A stretch of DNA of 64,000 bases from Clostridiales bacterium (GCA_022785125.1 JALFRA010000017.1:19469-83468); one strand, 5' to 3'. Numbered from the stretch's first letter, positions 34,476-43,799 are shown. Notes: a model not told the origin generated them from the sequence alone. Made by a program: numbers and translations.

Positions 34476-35675
34476 ATGGACAAGACTCTGCAGATGTATA
34501 TTGACAAGCTGAATGCCCTGAACTTCAAGGAGATGTACGAGGGTGACTTCTTCCTGACCTGGGAGAAGACCGACGACGAGCTGGAAGCCATCTTCACCGT
34601 GGCCGACGCCCTGCGCTATATGCGTGAGAACAACATCTCCACCAAGATCTTTGAGTCCGGCCTGGGCATCTCCCTGTTCCGCGACAACTCCACCCGTACC
34701 CGTTTCTCCTTCGCTTCCGCTTGTAACCTGCTGGGCCTGGAGGTTCAGGATCTGGACGAGGGCAAGAGCCAGATCGCTCACGGCGAGACCGTCCGCGAGA
34801 CTGCCAACATGGTCTCCTTCATGGCCGACGTCATCGGCATCCGCGATGATATGTACATCGGCAAGGGCAACACCTACATGCACGAGTTCATGGACGCTGT
34901 GACCCAGGGCAACAAGGACGGCGTTCTGGAGCAGAAGCCCACTCTGGTCAACCTGCAGTGCGACATCGACCACCCCACCCAGGCCATGGCCGACATGCTG
35001 CACATCATCCACGAGTTCGGCGGTGTGGAGAACCTGAAGGGCAAGAAGATCGCCATGACCTGGGCCTACAGCCCCTCTTACGGCAAGCCCCTCTCCGTGC
35101 CCCAGGGCATCATCGGCCTGATGAGCCGCTTCGGTATGGACGTGGTCCTGGCTCACCCCGAGGGATACGAGGTTATGCCCGAGGTCGAGGAGGTCGCCAA
35201 GAAGAACGCCGAGAAGTCCGGCGGTACCTTCACCAAGACCCACAGCATGGCTGAGGCCTTCAAGGATGCCGACATCGTGTATCCCAAGAGCTGGGCTCCC
35301 TTCGCCGCCATGGAGAAGCGCACCAACCTGTACGCCGAGGGCGACACCGACGGCATCAAGGCTCTGGAGAAGGAGCTGCTGGCTCAGAACGCCAACCACA
35401 AGGATTGGTGCTGCACCGAGGAGCTGATGGCCACCACCAAGAACGGAAAGGCTCTGTACATGCACTGCCTGCCCGCCGACATCAACGACGTGTCCTGCAA
35501 GGACGGCGAGGTCGAGGCTTCCGTGTTCGATCGCTATCGTGATCCTCTGTACAAGGAGGCTTCCTTCAAGCCCTACATCATTGCCGCTATGATCTTCCTG
35601 GCTAAGGTCAAGGATCCCCAGGCCACTCTGAAGGCTCTGGAGGAGCGCGGCATGGCCCGTTGGTTCCAGAAGTAA
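34476..35675 (+). CDS. ygeW: Knotted carbamoyltransferase YgeW
   Basis: A 399-residue transcarbamylase. The carbamoyl-phosphate motif is FRDNSTRTRFSFA (SxRTR). CDIDHPTQAMADML (HPxQ) and MHCLPADIND (HCLP) are also present. YgeW is an orphan transcarbamylase with a knotted fold, shown to lack activity with ornithine, aspartate and similar amines. Here it sits between ygeY and arcC, so its natural role is probably to form carbamoyl phosphate from a ureido compound for ArcC (inference). SD AAAGGAG precedes the ATG. Confidence 0.93.
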   Translation: MDKTLQMYIDKLNALNFKEMYEGDFFLTWEKTDDELEAIFTVADALRYMRENNISTKIFESGLGISLFRDNSTRTRFSFASACNLLGLEVQDLDEGKSQIAHGETVRETANMVSFMADVIGIRDDMYIGKGNTYMHEFMDAVTQGNKDGVLEQKPTLVNLQCDIDHPTQAMADMLHIIHEFGGVENLKGKKIAMTWAYSPSYGKPLSVPQGIIGLMSRFGMDVVLAHPEGYEVMPEVEEVAKKNAEKSGGTFTKTHSMAEAFKDADIVYPKSWAPFAAMEKRTNLYAEGDTDGIKALEKELLAQNANHKDWCCTEELMATTKNGKALYMHCLPADINDVSCKDGEVEASVFDRYRDPLYKEASFKPYIIAAMIFLAKVKDPQATLKALEERGMARWFQK

Positions 35676-35725
35676 GATCTGAGATCCATTTCTGACTTCC
35701 ATTTTTCCTTCCCCTTCCTTTTAGA

Positions 35726-35772
35726 GGCCCGTCCGCATAGGTCAACCTGCCTGTATCTGTGCGGACGGGCCC
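35726..35772 (+). terminator. Hairpin between ygeW and arcC
   Basis: A 12-bp perfect stem (GGCCCGTCCGCA / TGCGGACGGGCC) with a loop of about 22 bases; no T-run follows. Partial attenuation or mRNA stabilisation is possible. Confidence 0.5.
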
Positions 35773-35802
35773 CACTATTTTACGAATATTGAGGTGTTTA
35801 AC

Positions 35803-36744
35803 ATGGGCAAGCGTATCGTGATCGCCCTGGGCGGCAATGCTCTGGGCAACAATCTCCCTGAGCAGATGATCGCCGTGAAGCAGACCGCCAAGGCTATTGT
35901 GGACCTGATCGAAGAGGGACATGAAGTCATTGTGGCCCACGGCAACGGCCCCCAGGTGGGCATGATCCAGAAGGCTATGGCCGAGCTGACCCGCTCTGAG
36001 CCTGAGAAGTACATCCCCTGCCCCCTGTCCGTGTGCGTGGCCATGAGCCAGGGCTACATCGGCTACGATCTGCAGAACGCTCTGCGTGAGGAGTTGCTGG
36101 ACCGCGGCATCAACAAGGGCGTGGCTACCGTGCTCACCCAGGTTGAGGTGGACCCCGAGGATAAGGCCTTCCAGAACCCCACCAAGCCCATTGGCGCCTT
36201 CATGACCAAGGAAGAGGCCGACAAGATGGTGGCTGAGCGCGGCTACAACGTCATCGAGGACGCCGGCCGTGGCTACCGCCGTGTGGTGGCTTCTCCCAAG
36301 CCCCAGTCCATCATTGAGATCCAGTCCATCCGTGACATGGTGTCCGCCGGCCTGGTGGTGGTGGCCTGCGGCGGCGGCGGTATCCCCGTTTACAAGACCG
36401 AGGGTCATCACCTGAAGGGCGCTGCTGCCGTCATCGACAAGGACTTCGCCTCCTGCGTGCTGGCTCAGCAGGTGGAGGCCGATACCCTCATCATCCTCAC
36501 CGCCGTGGAGAAGGTGGCCATCAACTTCGGCAAGCCCGAGGAGAAGTGGCTGGACTCCCTCACTCCCGACGAGGCCCGCAAGTACATCGCTGAGGGCCAC
36601 TTTGCTCCCGGCTCCATGCTGCCCAAGGTGCAGGCCGCTGTGGAGTTCGCCGAGAGCGCTCCCGGCCGCTCCGCCCTCATCACTCTGCTGGAGAAGGCCA
36701 AGGACGGCGTTGCCGGCAAGACTGGCACTGCCATCCATCAGTAA
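35803..36744 (+). CDS. arcC: Carbamate kinase
   Basis: A 313-residue carbamate kinase. Visible motifs are IALGGNALGNN at the N-terminus, HGNGPQVG, VVACGGGGIPV and LTAVEKVAINFG. It transfers phosphate from carbamoyl phosphate to ADP, giving ATP, ammonia and CO2. It ends the ygeX-ygeY-ygeW-arcC unit and probably conserves energy from purine breakdown. ATG 35803 follows GAGGTG at six bases; the upstream in-frame codon (35794) lies inside that site. Confidence 0.94.
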   Translation: MGKRIVIALGGNALGNNLPEQMIAVKQTAKAIVDLIEEGHEVIVAHGNGPQVGMIQKAMAELTRSEPEKYIPCPLSVCVAMSQGYIGYDLQNALREELLDRGINKGVATVLTQVEVDPEDKAFQNPTKPIGAFMTKEEADKMVAERGYNVIEDAGRGYRRVVASPKPQSIIEIQSIRDMVSAGLVVVACGGGGIPVYKTEGHHLKGAAAVIDKDFASCVLAQQVEADTLIILTAVEKVAINFGKPEEKWLDSLTPDEARKYIAEGHFAPGSMLPKVQAAVEFAESAPGRSALITLLEKAKDGVAGKTGTAIHQ

Positions 36745-36754
36745 TCCATACCAT

Positions 36755-36795
36755 AAAAGCACGTCCTGGAATGTGATCCGGGACGTGCTTTTTGT
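36755..36795 (+). terminator. Terminator after arcC
   Basis: AAAAGCACGTCC pairs with GGACGTGCTTTT, followed by TT. It lies 11 bp behind the stop. Confidence 0.9.
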
Positions 36796-36800
36796 TATAA

Positions 36801-36826
36801 CAAATCCCCTGCCGGCAGGGGATTTG
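36801..36826 (-). terminator. Terminator of the pst-pho operon
   Basis: A perfect palindrome CAAATCCCCTGC/GCAGGGGATTTG just behind the phoR stop on the minus strand, with T-rich sequence following. Confidence 0.75.
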
Positions 36827-36828
36827 CT

Positions 36829-38559
36829 TTAGTTATTGGGAATGGGAAGGATCACAGTGAAGGTAGAACCTTTGCCTACCTGGCTCTCCAGGCTGACAGC
36901 CCCACCGTAGAGCTGGGTGATATGCTTGACGATGGCCAGCCCCAAGCCGGTGCCGCCGTTCTTGCGGGCCCGGCCCTTTTCCACTCGGTAGAACCGCTCG
37001 AATACCCGGCTCTGATCCTCCTCGGGAATGCCGATACCGTGGTCCTGTACCGAGATCACAGCCTTGCCGTCCTGTACATGGATGTGGGTAGTTACCACAC
37101 CGCCATTTTCGCTGTACTTGATGCCGTTGCCCATCAGATTGAAGAGCAGTTCTTTCAAACGGCTCATGGGGACGCCTACGGTGACGGGCTCACCCTCCAC
37201 AGCCAGAGTCACACCGGCGGCCTTGGCGGAGGGCTCCAGCAGGGAGGCGGTATCATGGGCCGCGTCCAGCACCGCGGAGCGCTCCTCGGTCTGGTCGATG
37301 GCCACCGACTCCAACTCAGACAGCTTGAGGATGTCGTTGATGAGATCGATCAGCCGGTCCACCTCAACGCCGATCATGGTAATAAAACGTTTTTGGTCGG
37401 CAGGGGAGGCTACCATGCCGCTGGACAGCATATCGGTAAAGCCCTTGATGCTGGTCAGGGGCGTCTTCAATTCATGGGACACGTTGGCGGTAAACTCACT
37501 GCGGATACCTTCCGCCTTTTTCAGCTCGGTGACATCGGAAACCAGAATAGAGGTGCCCACGGGCTGACCTTCGTACTGCCGGCCGGAGACAGGGGATACG
37601 AACATCCGCAGGGAACGGGCGTCCTCGGTAAGAGCATCCACATCCAGCATAATAGAGGCGTGCTTCTCCTGACATTCGTGAATGGCCTCCCGGAGCCGGC
37701 GGCTGCGGGTGAGCAGCAGAGCGCCGTCCTCCTGCTCCCCCTCGGGGAAGCCGAACAAAGTGCGGGCGGCCCGGTTGATGGCCAGCACTCTGCCTTCTTC
37801 GTCCAGCAGGATCAGGCCCTCGTCCATGCAGTCCAGGATCAGGCCTACCTTGTCCCGCTCGGCGGTGATAGACTGAATATAGCCGCCCAACTGTTCCATC
37901 AGCTTGTCGATGTAGCGCAGGATAGGACGCAGCTCGTCGTCGGCCTGAAGTCCTTCCAGGCCGGCAGCCTTTTTTCCGTCCAACACCCCCTGAAGGGCGC
38001 CGCCCACCGAGTTGAGGGGGGCTACGATACGGTTGGCGGTGCGGCGGGACAGCAGGAAGGCCAGCAGCAGAGCGGCAATGGAGGCGATCAGGAAGCCCCA
38101 GACGCCGCTCATCGCCAGAGAGTTGATGGAGGACAGGGGCATGGCGGCCCGGCCGATCATGCCATCGGCAAAGCGTTTGGCCACATAGAACATGGAAGTG
38201 CCCATGGTATCGGAACGGCGTACCGCCTCCCCCCAGCCGGAGCGCTCGGCGTCGATCACCTCGGGACGGCTGTTGTGATCCTCCAGCTGGGAGGCGTCCG
38301 CGTTGGTATCCGTCAATACGGTACCGTCAGTGTCGATGATGGTAAGCCGCTTGTCGGGGGCGGCGGCATGGAACTGCGCCATCAGAGCCTCCGGCTCGGT
38401 AATAGCGCTCTGGGCATCCATCAGCTCCAGCAGCTCCTGCAGGGTGGAACGAGCGGCATCCATCTCCCGGCTGCGGAACATGAGTATGCCCACCACATTG
38501 GAGATCAGCAGGGCGAACACCACGGTGAGCAGCGTTGCGCCGATGATTCGTTTCTTCAT
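36829..38559 (-). CDS. phoR: Phosphate sensor histidine kinase PhoR
   Basis: A 576-residue membrane histidine kinase. It has two membrane segments (about 8-28 and 145-165) around an extracytoplasmic domain, then a HAMP-like segment and a PAS domain (about 235-300, LDCMDEGLILLDEEGRV). The HisKA domain holds the phospho-His in VSHELKTPLTSIKGF (about 365). The ATPase domain has LLFNLMGNGIKYSENG (N box), DHGIGIP (G1) and GTGLGLAIVKH (G2). It should sense phosphate through PstSCAB/PhoU and phosphorylate PhoB. It is the last gene of the operon. Confidence 0.9.
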   Translation of the reverse strand: MKKRIIGATLLTVVFALLISNVVGILMFRSREMDAARSTLQELLELMDAQSAITEPEALMAQFHAAAPDKRLTIIDTDGTVLTDTNADASQLEDHNSRPEVIDAERSGWGEAVRRSDTMGTSMFYVAKRFADGMIGRAAMPLSSINSLAMSGVWGFLIASIAALLLAFLLSRRTANRIVAPLNSVGGALQGVLDGKKAAGLEGLQADDELRPILRYIDKLMEQLGGYIQSITAERDKVGLILDCMDEGLILLDEEGRVLAINRAARTLFGFPEGEQEDGALLLTRSRRLREAIHECQEKHASIMLDVDALTEDARSLRMFVSPVSGRQYEGQPVGTSILVSDVTELKKAEGIRSEFTANVSHELKTPLTSIKGFTDMLSSGMVASPADQKRFITMIGVEVDRLIDLINDILKLSELESVAIDQTEERSAVLDAAHDTASLLEPSAKAAGVTLAVEGEPVTVGVPMSRLKELLFNLMGNGIKYSENGGVVTTHIHVQDGKAVISVQDHGIGIPEEDQSRVFERFYRVEKGRARKNGGTGLGLAIVKHITQLYGGAVSLESQVGKGSTFTVILPIPNN

Positions 38560-38595
38560 AATATGCTCCTCTCGCAGATCATAGGGAAAGGGCTG

Positions 38596-39264
38596 TCAGG
38601 ACATCTTGTACCCGACGCCCCGGACCGTGGTGACCACGTCGTCACCCAGCTTCTGGCGCAGGGCTTTGACGTGCATATCCACAGTGCGGGTCTCGCCGGT
38701 ATAGTCGTAATCCCATACCGTCTGGAGGATCTCATCCCGGGTGAGGGCCACGCCCCGGCGGGTGCACAGCAGCTTGAGCAGCTCGAACTCCTTAAAGGTA
38801 AGGTCTACCAGCTTGCCGCCCTTACGGACCTCACGGGCGGCGGAATCGATCTCCAGATCGCCACAGGTCAGCACCTGATCCCCGCGGTGCTCAGTGCGGC
38901 GGAGCACCGCTTTGACCCGGGCCTGAAGCTCCATGATGCCGAAAGGCTTGACTACATAGTCGTCAGCGCCGGTTTCCAGGCCGGCCACCCGGTCCATCTC
39001 GGCGCTGCGGGCGGTGAGCATGATGACCGGCACCTCGGCGGAGTTCCGGCTCTCCCGCAGGCGGCGGAGGATCTCCAGACCGTCCATGCCGGGCAGCATG
39101 ATGTCCAGAATGAACAGCACGGGAAGGCTATGCGCCATCTCACCCTCAAACATGGCCTCGCCGGATTCATAGGGGCGAACGGCATAGCCTACGGATTGAA
39201 AATAGTACCGGAGCATCTCGCGGATGCTCTCGTCGTCCTCCACCACCACGATGGCTCTGGACAT
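38596..39264 (-). CDS. phoB: Phosphate response regulator PhoB
   Basis: A 222-residue OmpR-type regulator. The receiver has acidic VVVEDDESIRE, phospho-Asp in LFILDIMLPGMDG, Thr in VIMLTARSA and Lys in DYVVKPFG. The C-terminal winged helix has DLTFKEFELLKLLC and GETRTVDMHVKALRQKLG. The start MSRAIVVVED at 39264 follows GGAAGGTGA. It would bind the Pho-box-like repeats upstream of pstS. Confidence 0.9.
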   Translation of the reverse strand: MSRAIVVVEDDESIREMLRYYFQSVGYAVRPYESGEAMFEGEMAHSLPVLFILDIMLPGMDGLEILRRLRESRNSAEVPVIMLTARSAEMDRVAGLETGADDYVVKPFGIMELQARVKAVLRRTEHRGDQVLTCGDLEIDSAAREVRKGGKLVDLTFKEFELLKLLCTRRGVALTRDEILQTVWDYDYTGETRTVDMHVKALRQKLGDDVVTTVRGVGYKMS

Positions 39265-39293
39265 GGGATCACCTTCCATTTCGTATTGGGGGC

Positions 39294-39944
39294 TCAGGCC
39301 TGGAGCTGGATCTCTCCGGTGACGCAGAAAATGGCCCACTGGGCGATATTTACTGCGTGGTCCGCGATGCGTTCCAGGTACTTGGCAATGATGATGAGGT
39401 CGATGGCCTGGTCGGCCTCCTCCCGGTTCTCCACGATGAGCTCCACCAGTTCGCTCTTGATGGTGCGGAAAAGCTGGTCGATCTCATCGTCCAGGCTGAT
39501 CACGGCGTTGGCCGCATCGGTATCCCGGTTGACGTAGGCGAAAATGGCCCGCTTCACCATGACGCCGGCCTTCTGGCTCATGGTGCGGATGTCCGCCAGG
39601 GTCTGGGTCTGCTGCTGCTCCTTCAGCAGCAGGGAGATCTCGGCGATGTTGGAGCACTGGTCGCCGATGCGCTGCAGGTCGGTGACCATCTTCAGGGCGG
39701 CGGAGATGGTGCGCAGATCCCGGGCCACGGGCTGCTGCTGGAGGAGAAGGCGCAGGCAACGGTTTTCGATGTCCCGCTCCATCTCGTCCATGTGCTTGGT
39801 CATTTCCACCGCGGATTTGGCGGCGGCATCGTCGCTGGAGGCCAGAGACTCCACCACCACATCGATGGCGTCCTCGGCGGCGGCCGCCATGTCGATCATT
39901 TCATAATTGAGCTCCTGGAGCTCGGCGTCAAAGGTTTTTCTCAT
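39294..39944 (-). CDS. phoU: Phosphate signalling regulator PhoU
   Basis: A 216-residue all-helical PhoU with two three-helix bundles. Metal-binding repeats include MERDIENRCLRLL with DLQRIGDQCSNIAE, and DDEIDQLFRTIKSELVE with KYLERIADHAVNIAQW. It links the Pst transporter to PhoR. SD CAGGAGG precedes the ATG, 13 bp behind pstB. Confidence 0.93.
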   Translation of the reverse strand: MRKTFDAELQELNYEMIDMAAAAEDAIDVVVESLASSDDAAAKSAVEMTKHMDEMERDIENRCLRLLLQQQPVARDLRTISAALKMVTDLQRIGDQCSNIAEISLLLKEQQQTQTLADIRTMSQKAGVMVKRAIFAYVNRDTDAANAVISLDDEIDQLFRTIKSELVELIVENREEADQAIDLIIIAKYLERIADHAVNIAQWAIFCVTGEIQLQA

Positions 39945-39956
39945 GAGAGCCTCCTG

Positions 39957-40718
39957 TTAACCGAAGCGGCCGGTGATGTAGTCCTCGGTACGCTTATCCT
40001 TGGGCACGGAGAAGAGCTGGGTTGTATCCCCGAACTCGATGAGCTGGCCCAGCAGGAAGAAGGCGCATTTGTCGGACACACGGGTGGCCTGCTGCATATT
40101 GTGGGTGACGATGACGATGGTGTAGTCCTTCTTCAGATCGGCGATCAGGTCCTCGATCTTGGAGGTGGAGATGGGGTCCAGAGCGGAGGTGGCCTCGTCC
40201 ATCAGCAGGATGTCGGGCTCCACAGCCAGAGCGCGGGCGATGCAGATACGCTGCTGCTGGCCGCCGGACAGGCCCAGAGCCGACTTTTTCAGGCGGTCCT
40301 TTACCTCGTCCCAGATGGCGGCGCCCTGGAGGGACTTCTCCACGATGTCGTCCAGACGGCTCTTGTTCTTGATGCCGTGGGTGCGGGGACCGTAGGCGAT
40401 GTTGTCGTAGATGGACATGGGGAAGGGGTTGGGTTTCTGGAACACCATGCCGATCTGCTTGCGCAGCCAGGTTACGTCCACTTTGGAGTCGTAGATCTCC
40501 TGGCCCCGGTACTGTACGCTGCCGGTGATCTTGATGCCGGGTACCAGGTCGTTCATCCGGTCCAGGGTCTTGAGGAAGGTGGACTTGCCGCAGCCGGAGG
40601 GACCAATGAGGGCGGTGACCTGCTTTTCGGGAATATCCACGCTGACATCCTTCAGGGCCTGGGTCTGGCCGTACCAGAGGTCCAGCCCTTTTACAGACAG
40701 AATCGTATTTTCATCCAT
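39957..40718 (-). CDS. pstB: Phosphate ABC transporter ATPase PstB
   Basis: A 253-residue ATPase. Walker A is [13 protein letters not shown], the signature [15 protein letters not shown] and Walker [14 protein letters not shown]. The C-terminal [16 protein letters not shown] is typical of PstB. It supplies energy for phosphate import through PstC and PstA. Confidence 0.95.
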   Translation of the reverse strand: MDENTILSVKGLDLWYGQTQALKDVSVDIPEKQVTALIGPSGCGKSTFLKTLDRMNDLVPGIKITGSVQYRGQEIYDSKVDVTWLRKQIGMVFQKPNPFPMSIYDNIAYGPRTHGIKNKSRLDDIVEKSLQGAAIWDEVKDRLKKSALGLSGGQQQRICIARALAVEPDILLMDEATSALDPISTSKIEDLIADLKKDYTIVIVTHNMQQATRVSDKCAFFLLGQLIEFGDTTQLFSVPKDKRTEDYITGRFG

Positions 40719-40730
40719 GGTTGGAACTCC

Positions 40731-41600
40731 TTATTTCTTCTTTAATTTCTTGCCCACCAGCTTGGCGGTCAGGTTGATGACCAGGGTGAGCAGCATCAGG
40801 ATGGCGGCGATGGCAAAGGCCACGTCAAACTCGGCTCGCTCCTTGGCGTACACATACAGAGCCACGGTGAGGGAGGCGCCGGAGGAGTGGATAAACTGGT
40901 CAAAAGAGCCGAAGAAGTTGTTGAGCGCCATGCCCATGCCGGCGGTAAAGAGCAGGGCGGCGGACTCGCCCACGATGCGGCCGATGGACAGAATACAACC
41001 GGTGACGATGCCGTCCACCGAGGAGGGGAGCACTACCGTGCGGATCATCCGCCACTTGCCGGCGCCCAGGCCCAGGGCGGCCTCCCGGTAGGACTGGGGC
41101 ACGGTCTTGAGGGCCTCCTGAGTGGTGCGTACGATGGTGGGCAGGGTCATGATGACAAGGGTGAGGGAGCCGGCCAGCAGAGAGGCCTTCAGGCCCAGGA
41201 ACTGACAGAAGAACAGCATACCCACCAGACCGAAGATGATGGAGGGAATGCCGGTGAGAGTCTCGGTGGCGAACTCCAGGATGCCCACCAGCCGGCGGTT
41301 GCGGGCGTACTCGGTGAGGTAAATGGCGGCACCCACGCCCAGGGGCAGGATAAAGATCAAAGTCACAACGACAATATACACGGTGTTTAAAATATTGGGA
41401 AGAATACCAATCGTATCTTTGATATAGCTGCTCTCGGTGGTCAGAAAGTCCCAGGAGATGTGGGGCAGACCGTTAATGAAGATATAGCCGATGACGAACA
41501 CCAGCAGCGCACAAGTCAGGATCGCGCAGAAGTAGAGCAGGAAGCGGAGGATACGGTCATAGGCCGTCCGCTTTCCAGAAAGCGGTTTCATTTCGATCAC
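40731..41600 (-). CDS. pstA: Phosphate ABC transporter permease PstA
   Basis: A 289-residue permease with about six membrane helices. The permease EAA-like loop reads SYREAALGLGAGKWRMIRTV. It starts at GTG 41600, which is better spaced to GGGGTGA than the ATG nine bases on. The gene follows pstC by six bases. With PstC it forms the transmembrane channel. Confidence 0.94.
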   Translation of the reverse strand: MIEMKPLSGKRTAYDRILRFLLYFCAILTCALLVFVIGYIFINGLPHISWDFLTTESSYIKDTIGILPNILNTVYIVVVTLIFILPLGVGAAIYLTEYARNRRLVGILEFATETLTGIPSIIFGLVGMLFFCQFLGLKASLLAGSLTLVIMTLPTIVRTTQEALKTVPQSYREAALGLGAGKWRMIRTVVLPSSVDGIVTGCILSIGRIVGESAALLFTAGMGMALNNFFGSFDQFIHSSGASLTVALYVYAKERAEFDVAFAIAAILMLLTLVINLTAKLVGKKLKKK

Positions 41601-41606
41601 AGTATA

Positions 41607-42473
41607 TCACCCCTTCTTCCGTTTGAGAAGCGTGTTAAGGACCACATTGATGAGCATGATAAAGAGAAAGAGCACCAGCGCGATGGAGAACAGGGCCTGA
41701 CGCTGGAGGCCGGAGGCGTAGGACATCTCGCTGGCCACGGCGGTGGTCAGGAAGCGGACGGAGGAGAAGAGGGAGGGCATATTGGCCACGTTGCCCGCCA
41801 CCATGATAACGGCCATGGCCTCACCGATGGCGCGGCCGATGCCCAGGACGATAGAAGCGGCAATGCCGCTGGAAGCGGCGGGTACGCTCACCCGGAACAC
41901 CGTCTCGATGTGGGTGGCCCCCAGAGCCAGGGAGGCCTCCTCATACTCCTTGGGGACCGCCTTCAGGGCGGTCTCGGACACCGAGATGATGGAGGGCAGG
42001 ATCATGACGGCCAGCACGATGATGGCGCAGAACAGGCTGGCGCCGTCGGGCAGGTTGAACAGCTCCCGGACGGTGGGGACCAGCACCATCATGCCGATGA
42101 GGCCGTAGACCACCGAGGGGATGCCTGCCAGCAGGTCCACCGCGGTACGCACAGCGGAGGCCAACTTGGGCGGGGCGATCTTGGCCAGGAACACCGCCGT
42201 CATAAAGCCGATGGGTACGCCCAGCACAATGGCGCCGGCGGTGCCGTAGATGGAGGTCAGAATGAAGGGGAGGATACCGAAGGAGGGCTCTGCTGCAGTG
42301 GAGGCCCACTTGGTCCCGAAGAGAAATTCCACCAGCCCGATCTCCTTGATGGCGGGCAGGCCGGAGATGATCAGGTAGATGCTGATAAACAGGACGAAGA
42401 CGACCGCAATGAAACCGCAGAGGAAGAACAACAGGTTCATGGCCACTTCCAACGGTCGGAGCTTTTGTTTCAT
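41607..42473 (-). CDS. pstC: Phosphate ABC transporter permease PstC
   Basis: A permease of 288 residues from ATG 42473, with six predicted helices and the loop EYEEASLALGATHIETVFRV. An alternative ATG at 42509 would add 12 residues, but its ribosome site lies inside the hairpin at 42514-42541 and it is therefore less likely. Uncertainty about the start is moderate. Its place between pstS and pstA is standard. Confidence 0.9.
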   Translation of the reverse strand: MKQKLRPLEVAMNLLFFLCGFIAVVFVLFISIYLIISGLPAIKEIGLVEFLFGTKWASTAAEPSFGILPFILTSIYGTAGAIVLGVPIGFMTAVFLAKIAPPKLASAVRTAVDLLAGIPSVVYGLIGMMVLVPTVRELFNLPDGASLFCAIIVLAVMILPSIISVSETALKAVPKEYEEASLALGATHIETVFRVSVPAASSGIAASIVLGIGRAIGEAMAVIMVAGNVANMPSLFSSVRFLTTAVASEMSYASGLQRQALFSIALVLFLFIMLINVVLNTLLKRKKG

Positions 42474-42513
42474 GGTTGATGACCGGCCTTTCGTAAAGAG
42501 TGTAATCATGGAG

Positions 42514-42541
42514 ATTGCCCCCTCGTGACCGAGGGGGCAAT
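42514..42541 (-). terminator. Hairpin between pstS and pstC
   Basis: A perfect 12-bp inverted repeat (ATTGCCCCCTCG / CGAGGGGGCAAT) with a four-base loop. Such intercistronic hairpins after a binding-protein gene usually stabilise its mRNA and raise its level over the transporter genes. Confidence 0.7.
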
Positions 42542-42558
42542 CAGAACGGCGGATAGAG

Positions 42559-43449
42559 TTACTCGGCCACAGGCACCGCGCCGGCGCCGGCGATCAGATC
42601 GGCGGCATCAGCGGAGGTAGCCCAGTCGATGAAGGCCTGAGCCGCGTCGGAGAGCTCGGCGCTGTCGCTGACGATGAAGTTGAAGTTACGCTGAATGGCG
42701 TAGGTGCCGTCCAGAACGGTCTCCTCGGTGGGAGCCACACCGCCCACGGTGATGGCCTTCACGGTGTTATCCACAGCGGACAGGGAGGCGTAGCCGATGG
42801 CGTTGGGGTTGGAAGCCACGTTGGCGATCACCTCGCCGGTGGAGGTCAGCTCGTTCTGGTACTTGCAGGCGTCCTCAGTGCCGGTGATGGACTCGAAGCC
42901 GTCGCGGGTGCCGGAACCGGCCTCACGGCCGATGAACACCACCTGAGCGTCGCTGCCGCCCACCTCGGACCAGTTGGTGATCTGGCCGGTGGCCAGCTGC
43001 GCGATCTGCTCCACGCTCAGGTCAGCCACGGGGTTCTGGGGGTTGATGATGATGGCGATGCCGTCCTTGGCCACAGTGATATTCTTGACGCCGGTCTCGG
43101 TGTCCTTCAGGTCGCGGCTGGCCAGACCGATATCGGCGGTGCCGTCCTGAGCGGAGGTGATGCCGGCACCGGAGCCGGAACCGGTGTACTGAACCTGGAC
43201 GCCGGGCTGGACCTCACGGAAGGCCTCGATCAGGGAGCCCATCACGCTCTCCATGGAGGTGGAGCCGTTGGTGACCACGGTGCCGGACAGATCAGTGGTG
43301 TTGTCGGGAGTTTCGGACTCGGTCACAGCGGGGCTGTTGGAATTGCCGGCGGGGGTGTTGGCGCTGCCGGTATCGCCGCCGCCGCAGCCGGCCAGCATAC
43401 CCACGCACAGAGCGGCGGAAAGCATCAGCGCAAGCGTTCTCTTTTTCAT
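42559..43449 (-). CDS. pstS: Phosphate-binding lipoprotein PstS
   Basis: A 296-residue substrate-binding lipoprotein with lipobox LAGC and a Ser/Thr/Pro-rich linker. Phosphate-binding motifs are TNGSTSMESVM, YTGSGSGAGI and GREAGSGTRDGFE. It captures phosphate outside the cell. The start MKKRTLALML at 43449 follows GGAGA; the upstream in-frame codon at 43497 is unlikely. Confidence 0.94.
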   Translation of the reverse strand: MKKRTLALMLSAALCVGMLAGCGGGDTGSANTPAGNSNSPAVTESETPDNTTDLSGTVVTNGSTSMESVMGSLIEAFREVQPGVQVQYTGSGSGAGITSAQDGTADIGLASRDLKDTETGVKNITVAKDGIAIIINPQNPVADLSVEQIAQLATGQITNWSEVGGSDAQVVFIGREAGSGTRDGFESITGTEDACKYQNELTSTGEVIANVASNPNAIGYASLSAVDNTVKAITVGGVAPTEETVLDGTYAIQRNFNFIVSDSAELSDAAQAFIDWATSADAADLIAGAGAVPVAE

Positions 43450-43502
43450 GGTGTTCAATCTCCAATCATGCAATGTATTCTTGATGTCTCGGAACAAGCT
43501 AC

Positions 43503-43558
43503 AGTATAACGACCGATTGTAAAGTTGTCCTTCAATGAATTGTAAAGAATGGGTAAAG
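43503..43558 (-). promoter_or_regulatory. pst promoter with Pho-box-like repeats
   Basis: On the minus strand, CTTTAC-type boxes occur at 43552-43558, 43541-43547 and 43518-43524, an 11-bp period with one degenerate position near 43530. The -10 TATACT is at 43503-43508. This is the expected arrangement for PhoB/PhoP activation. Confidence 0.7.
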
Positions 43559-43683
43559 TCGTTCTCTCACAACTGTTTGCCGACTTTACATTGTAGGATG
43601 TCCCATTTTGCAAAAGGAATACCGAGATGGTTGGAACATACTGTGAGGCATACAAAGCGTGGAAAAATGAAAGGGACAATATA

Positions 43684-43712
43684 TTGTATTCTTTTTGAAG
43701 AAAAGCTATAAT
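43684..43712 (+). promoter_or_regulatory. Promoter of the pyrophosphatase gene
   Basis: TTGTAT, 17-bp spacer, TATAAT; TSS about 80 bp before the start codon. Confidence 0.75.
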
Positions 43713-43799
43713 AATGATTACTGAAACAGTTCTGCGGCCTTTCTGACCGGGAGCTCCGGGCGGATGGCAGCAGACCATAAAATAAAAGGAGATACAGCG

